Assembly: GCA_964496705.1 (NCBI GenBank)
Contig: CAZCBJ010000169.1
Coordinates: forward strand, 1-8,787
Direction: 5' to 3'
DNA from: CAZCBJ01 sp964496705
Lineage (GTDB): Bacteria > Chloroflexota > Anaerolineae > Anaerolineales > Anaerolineaceae
Length of the DNA: 8,787 nucleotides
A program made the position numbers and the translations under genes. This document shows, piece by piece, positions 5,736 to 8,787 of this stretch (the stretch's first letter is position 1; every line of letters begins with the position of its first letter). The notes below the pieces were generated by a model, which searched no databases, was not told the DNA's origin, and saw only the letters and a program-made list of their open reading frames with translations.

Positions 5736-7136
5736 TTAACCCCAACGCCAACTGGTGCCGTCTTTGCTGTCTTCCACAACGACGCCCATTTCGGCCAGCC
5801 GATTGCGGATCAAGTCTCCCATGGCGTACAATTTCTGCTTGCGCAGCTCGGTGCGCAGTTCCAACAGCAGGTCAATGAACGCCCCGGCGGGATGCTCACT
5901 TGCCGCAGTTTCTTTGAGGGTCAGACCCAGCACACCGGTCCATTCGCGCAGCTTAGACTGAGCGGCTCTCAACTCTTCGTCCGTAGCGCTGTCGGCGCGG
6001 GTCTGGTTGATGGCGCGTACCAATTCGAACAGGCTGCCGAGCGCGCCGGCGGTATTGAAATCGTCGTCCATGCTTTCGATGAAACCCGCGCCGGTAATCT
6101 GTACCTGTTTTTCCAGATTATCCATTGACTCGGCAGGCGCGCCCTTCGCCCCGGGCAGCGCCGGGCGGAAGGCTGACAGCAGCCGCTCCAACCCACGCTC
6201 GGCCTGCTCCACCACCTCATCGGAAAAGGTCAACGGTCCGCGGTAGCTGGCGTTGAGCACAATGAAGCGGAAGGTGTCGGCGGAGTGATTGGCTAAAAAT
6301 TCGTCAATGGTGATCAGGTTGCCGAGGGATTTCGACATCTTCTCGCCGCCCAGCTGCAGCATTCCGTTGTGCATCCAATAGCGCGCGAACGGCTTGCCAG
6401 TCAGCGCCTCGGTTTGAGCGATCTCATTCTCGTGATGGGGAAAGATCAGATCATTGCCGCCGCCGTGAATGTCAATTTGTTCGCCCAGGTGGTGCAGGTT
6501 CATCGCCGAACATTCGATGTGCCAGCCGGGCCGGCCCGGTCCCCAGGGGCTGTCCCAAGACGGTTCGCCGGGCTTGGCAGCCTTCCACAGGGCGAAGTCC
6601 ATCGGGTGTTGTTTGCGCTGGTCCACCTCGATGCGCGCGCCGGCTTGCATATCATCCAGTTTACGTCCCGACAGCTTGCCGTAGTCCTCGAGACGCTGCA
6701 CGCGGAAATACACATCACCCTCAGCGACATAGGCGTAGTGCAAATTGATTAACCTTTTCACCATGTCGATGATCTGTTCGATCTCGTTGGTCGCGCGCGG
6801 CGTGATGGTGGGGTGGAGGATGTTCAGATCAGCCAGGTTTTGCTCGAACTCGCGGATATAGGACTCGGCCAGGTCGAATGGATCCACACCCTGCTGGTTG
6901 GCGCGCTGGATGATCTTATCGTCAACGTCGGTGAAATTCATGGCATGCACGACCAGGTATCCGCGAAATTCCAGGTAGCGATGGATAATGTCAAATACCA
7001 ATGCCGACATGGCATGACCAATGTGGGCTTTGCTGTAAACGGTCGGTCCACAGACATACATGCGCACCTTGCCCGGCGTCAGGGGGATGAATTCTTCTTT
7101 TTTCTTTGAAAGGGTGTTGTAAACCTTCACGGACAT
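5736..7136 (-). CDS. cysS: Cysteinyl-tRNA synthetase
   Basis: CysRS charges tRNA-Cys with cysteine using ATP. The 466 residues cover a full-length class I enzyme (E. coli 461). The HIGH motif is at 38-41 (KAHIGHA) and KMSKS at 266-270. The zinc ligands that select cysteine are C29 (YVCGPT), C209 (WHIEC), H234 and E238 (PHHENE), which align with E. coli C28, C209, H234 and E238. FTDVDDKIIQRA is a further family signature. The C-terminal part (about 320-466) is the DALR and anticodon-binding region. The start at 7136 has AGGAG 7 bases upstream; the frame is open 15 codons further, but only this start has a ribosome site and the conserved MSVKVYNTL start. It is 28 bases downstream of the PIN-TRAM gene, so probably co-transcribed. 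I see no T-box leader. Confidence 0.98.
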   Translation of the reverse strand: MSVKVYNTLSKKKEEFIPLTPGKVRMYVCGPTVYSKAHIGHAMSALVFDIIHRYLEFRGYLVVHAMNFTDVDDKIIQRANQQGVDPFDLAESYIREFEQNLADLNILHPTITPRATNEIEQIIDMVKRLINLHYAYVAEGDVYFRVQRLEDYGKLSGRKLDDMQAGARIEVDQRKQHPMDFALWKAAKPGEPSWDSPWGPGRPGWHIECSAMNLHHLGEQIDIHGGGNDLIFPHHENEIAQTEALTGKPFARYWMHNGMLQLGGEKMSKSLGNLITIDEFLANHSADTFRFIVLNASYRGPLTFSDEVVEQAERGLERLLSAFRPALPGAKGAPAESMDNLEKQVQITGAGFIESMDDDFNTAGALGSLFELVRAINQTRADSATDEELRAAQSKLREWTGVLGLTLKETAASEHPAGAFIDLLLELRTELRKQKLYAMGDLIRNRLAEMGVVVEDSKDGTSWRWG

Positions 7137-7164
7137 GCTTACTCCTCTTGATAAAGACGGGTTT

Positions 7165-8241
7165 TTAATCCGGCCGACCAAAAATCATTCGTCCGGCAGT
7201 TGTTTGTAACACCTTGGTTACGATCACTTCCACTTCCTGTCCCATGTAATCCCGACCATTTTCGACCACCACCATCGTGCCATCATCCATATAACCAACG
7301 CCCTGGTTAGACTCTTTGCCGTCCTGGATAACCCGCACCACCAGCGCCTCGCCTGGCAGCATGACCGATTTGACGGCATTGGTCAGATCATTCACGTTGA
7401 GAATCGAAACGCCTTGCAACTCGGCAATGCGGTTTAGATTGTAATCGTTGGTCAGGATTGGACAGCGCAACTGGCGGGCCAGGATGATCAATTTATCATC
7501 CACTTCGCGCACGCCTTCGACATCGATATCACTGAGGCGCACGGGGATACCGGGTTCTTTCTGCAACTGGGCAAGCACTTCCATCCCGCGCCTGCCTCGC
7601 TGGCGGCGCAGCGCATCCGGTGAGTCGGCTATGTATTGCAGCTCGTTTAAAACGAATCGCGGGATCAGCAAAGATCCCGGCAGAAAACCGGTGCGGGCGA
7701 TGTCCGCGATCCGGCCGTCGATTATGACGCTTGTATCCAGCAGGATGGTGCGGTTGTCAGCCAGTTGGCTGCTGCCTGTGCTGCCCGCTGGACTGGTTTT
7801 ATCGCGGAGGGAAGCAACCATTGAAAATAGGTCGTTCTGGCGCACGACGAAAACCGCGACGCCCAGGTAGCCGAAGATGATCACCCCTAAAAAGGGCAAT
7901 ACCTTGCCAAGTGGGTCTGGCAGCAGCGAGATGGGAAACGCCAGTAAGGCTGCGATGACCAGACCGCTGATCAATCCAAGAAGACCGGAAAATAATGCCT
8001 GTGATGAAACACGGGTGAGAATACTGCGTATGGCACGTATGGGACGGGTGGTGATGAATGGGGTGATGATGATCCCCGTCAGAGCGCCGACCAAACCGAT
8101 GGTGAGGGCATATTGCTCCACCGAAAAGGTGTCGGCAGCGGCGGTTTGATTTGCCACTCTACCCAGTGAAGTGCCCCAGGCTACCCCCACGATGGTAAAA
8201 AAAACCATCCCAATTAAACGAATAACGAAATCAGCGCTCAT
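7165..8241 (-). CDS. Membrane-anchored PIN-TRAM protein (YacL-like)
   Basis: The 358 residues match the architecture of B. subtilis YacL: four N-terminal membrane helices (about 5-22, 44-64, 84-107, 114-133), a polar linker, a PIN nuclease domain (about 165-285) and a TRAM RNA-binding domain (about 294-352). The acidic PIN residues are all present: D169 in ILLDTSVIIDGR, E200 in FVLNELQYIAD, D249 in REVDDKLI and D266 in ILTNDYNLN. A metal-dependent ribonuclease tethered to the inner face of the membrane is therefore likely, though the RNA target in this family is not established to my knowledge. The start at 8241 has TAGGAG 7 bases upstream, and the sequence further upstream in this frame lies in the promoter. 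It heads the operon with cysS and rlmB, consistent with a translation or RNA-processing role. Confidence 0.93.
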   Translation of the reverse strand: MSADFVIRLIGMVFFTIVGVAWGTSLGRVANQTAAADTFSVEQYALTIGLVGALTGIIITPFITTRPIRAIRSILTRVSSQALFSGLLGLISGLVIAALLAFPISLLPDPLGKVLPFLGVIIFGYLGVAVFVVRQNDLFSMVASLRDKTSPAGSTGSSQLADNRTILLDTSVIIDGRIADIARTGFLPGSLLIPRFVLNELQYIADSPDALRRQRGRRGMEVLAQLQKEPGIPVRLSDIDVEGVREVDDKLIILARQLRCPILTNDYNLNRIAELQGVSILNVNDLTNAVKSVMLPGEALVVRVIQDGKESNQGVGYMDDGTMVVVENGRDYMGQEVEVIVTKVLQTTAGRMIFGRPD

Positions 8242-8303
8242 GGGTACTCCTAACTTTGTTAATGTGCGAAGTAATAATGGGGAATAATTGCGTTCGCCCT
8301 TAC

Positions 8304-8332
8304 ATGATAGCATGCTAGAAGGCAGAAGTCAA
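8304..8332 (-). promoter_or_regulatory. Promoter of the PIN-TRAM/cysS/rlmB operon
   Basis: On the minus strand TTGACT (8327-8332) and TATCAT (8304-8309) are exactly 17 bases apart, a near-consensus sigma70-type promoter. Transcription would start near 8297, leaving a leader of about 56 bases before the ATG at 8241. No stable hairpin or T-box-like element fits in so short a leader. Confidence 0.7.
8308..8317. promoter_or_regulatory. 10-bp palindrome overlapping the operon -10 box
   Basis: TAGCATGCTA is a perfect palindrome that overlaps the upstream end of the -10 box and part of the spacer. A protein bound here would block RNA polymerase. No regulator can be assigned, and chance is possible. 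Confidence 0.25.
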
Positions 8333-8369
8333 ATAATTGGCAGAGGGAGTGTGCCGTTTTTTAGGGACG

Positions 8370-8383
8370 ATTTATCAATAAAT
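8370..8383. repeat. A/T-rich inverted repeat upstream of the right-edge gene
   Basis: ATTTAT and ATAAAT are separated by CA. The repeat is flanked by two direct GGGAC copies (8364-8368 and 8384-8388, 20 bases apart). It lies in the gap between the two divergent genes, just upstream of the plus-strand promoter candidate, a plausible place for an activator or repressor site. Confidence 0.25.
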
Positions 8384-8395
8384 GGGACACCCGCC

Positions 8396-8423
8396 TTGCG
8401 TGTGCAAAATAATCCAATACAAT
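8396..8423 (+). promoter_or_regulatory. Candidate promoter for the right-edge gene
   Basis: TACAAT (8418-8423) is a good -10 box; TTGCGT (8396-8401), 16 bases upstream, is a weak -35. Transcription would start near 8430, about 20 bases before the ATG at 8451. The -35 lies in the small inverted repeat TTGC-GTGT-GCAA (8396-8407). Confidence 0.45.
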
Positions 8424-8450
8424 TGCGCCATTAAATTTCGGAGAAATGCA

Positions 8451-8787
8451 ATGCGCGATGCCAACTTCAAAATGTATGACGGCAAGGTGATCATCCGCCT
8501 AAAGATAAGATATGCGATAACTCGGATGAGCTGATCGGCAGTACATTATTCCTGCGCATCCTGGAGCATTGTGTTCATGAAGCGGCCAGACATAATGCCA
8601 AGCTGCTGGGTATTTTCAGCGAACAGCCGCCCTCCAAGCGTGAGGTGGGCATCTTGGTGGAGACGCTGCGCTACCTGGCCAAGCTGCCGGCGGATCTGGT
8701 CATCAAGGTGGTGGATGGTTCAGCGAATTTCTTTCGTGACCGCTTGCTGCTCAACCAATTTGTGGAATTTATATATAACTACTGGCG
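8451..8787 (+). pseudogene. Unknown gene with apparent frameshift, cut by window edge
   Basis: The gene starts at ATG 8451 with GGAG 7 bases upstream. This frame gives MRDANFKMYDGKVIIRL and then hits TGA at 8532-8534. From about 8500 coding character continues in another frame to the window end (KDKICDNSDELIGSTLFL, later LVETLRYLAKLPADLVIKVV and NQFVEFIYNYWR), with no good start of its own. One extra base near 8500-8510 would join them into one reading frame of at least 112 residues. Causes could be a one-base deletion (pseudogene), a sequencing or assembly error, or -1 slippage around CTAAAG. The joined protein looks soluble and helical. I do not recognise the family. Confidence 0.6.

Noticed and set aside
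6369..7109. Plus-strand open frames opposite cysS
   Set aside because: They are antisense shadows of a strongly conserved gene and have no ribosome sites or recognisable domains.
7137..7181. Upstream extension of cysS by 15 codons
   Set aside because: It overlaps the end of the PIN-TRAM gene; the ATG at 7136 has an AGGAG site and fits the family N-terminus.
8242..8313. Upstream extension of the PIN-TRAM gene by 24 codons
   Set aside because: It covers the leader and the -10 box; the ATG at 8241 has a TAGGAG site and leads directly into the first membrane helix.

Overview
The window is ordinary bacterial chromosome with tightly packed genes. It carries seven well-supported protein genes, two of them cut by the window edges, and short regulatory gaps between them. 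The proteins look most like those of an anaerobic Chloroflexota lineage such as Anaerolineae. This is an inference from the mix of gene types (a URO-D-family methyltransferase relative, a PIN-TRAM protein leading a cysS-rlmB cluster, PPK1); no rRNA or marker gene is present to prove it. I saw no tRNA, rRNA, CRISPR array, insertion sequence or phage gene.

Layout. Positions 1-463 (minus) hold the first 154 residues of glutamate 5-kinase ProB (proline synthesis). It diverges from polyphosphate kinase PPK1 (576-2714, plus) across a 112-bp gap with two oppositely facing TATAAT boxes. Between ppk and the next gene is a short stretch that stays open in the ppk frame and could be a gene remnant. A URO-D-family protein (2789-3871, minus) diverges from a nicotinamidase/isochorismatase-family cysteine hydrolase (4038-4742, plus). 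The two promoters of this pair appear to share one -35 region. The remainder is mostly a minus-strand operon running from a near-consensus promoter at 8304-8332: a membrane-anchored PIN-TRAM protein (7165-8241), cysteinyl-tRNA synthetase (5736-7136), the 23S rRNA 2'-O-methyltransferase RlmB (4907-5701), and possibly a 44-codon ORF coupled to the rlmB stop. At the right edge a plus-strand gene of unknown function begins at 8451. It carries an apparent one-base frameshift and runs off the window.

How the genes fit together. The PIN-TRAM/cysS/rlmB order is a condensed form of the yacL-ispD-ispF-gltX-cysE-cysS-mrnC-rlmB neighbourhood known from Bacillus, and it joins tRNA charging with rRNA modification. 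The URO-D/cysteine-hydrolase pair is the most accessory-looking part and may be a small co-regulated catabolic unit, but its substrate cannot be read from the sequence. No clearly new system stands out. The best second looks are that divergent pair, the frameshifted gene at the right edge, and the small ORFs behind ppk and rlmB.
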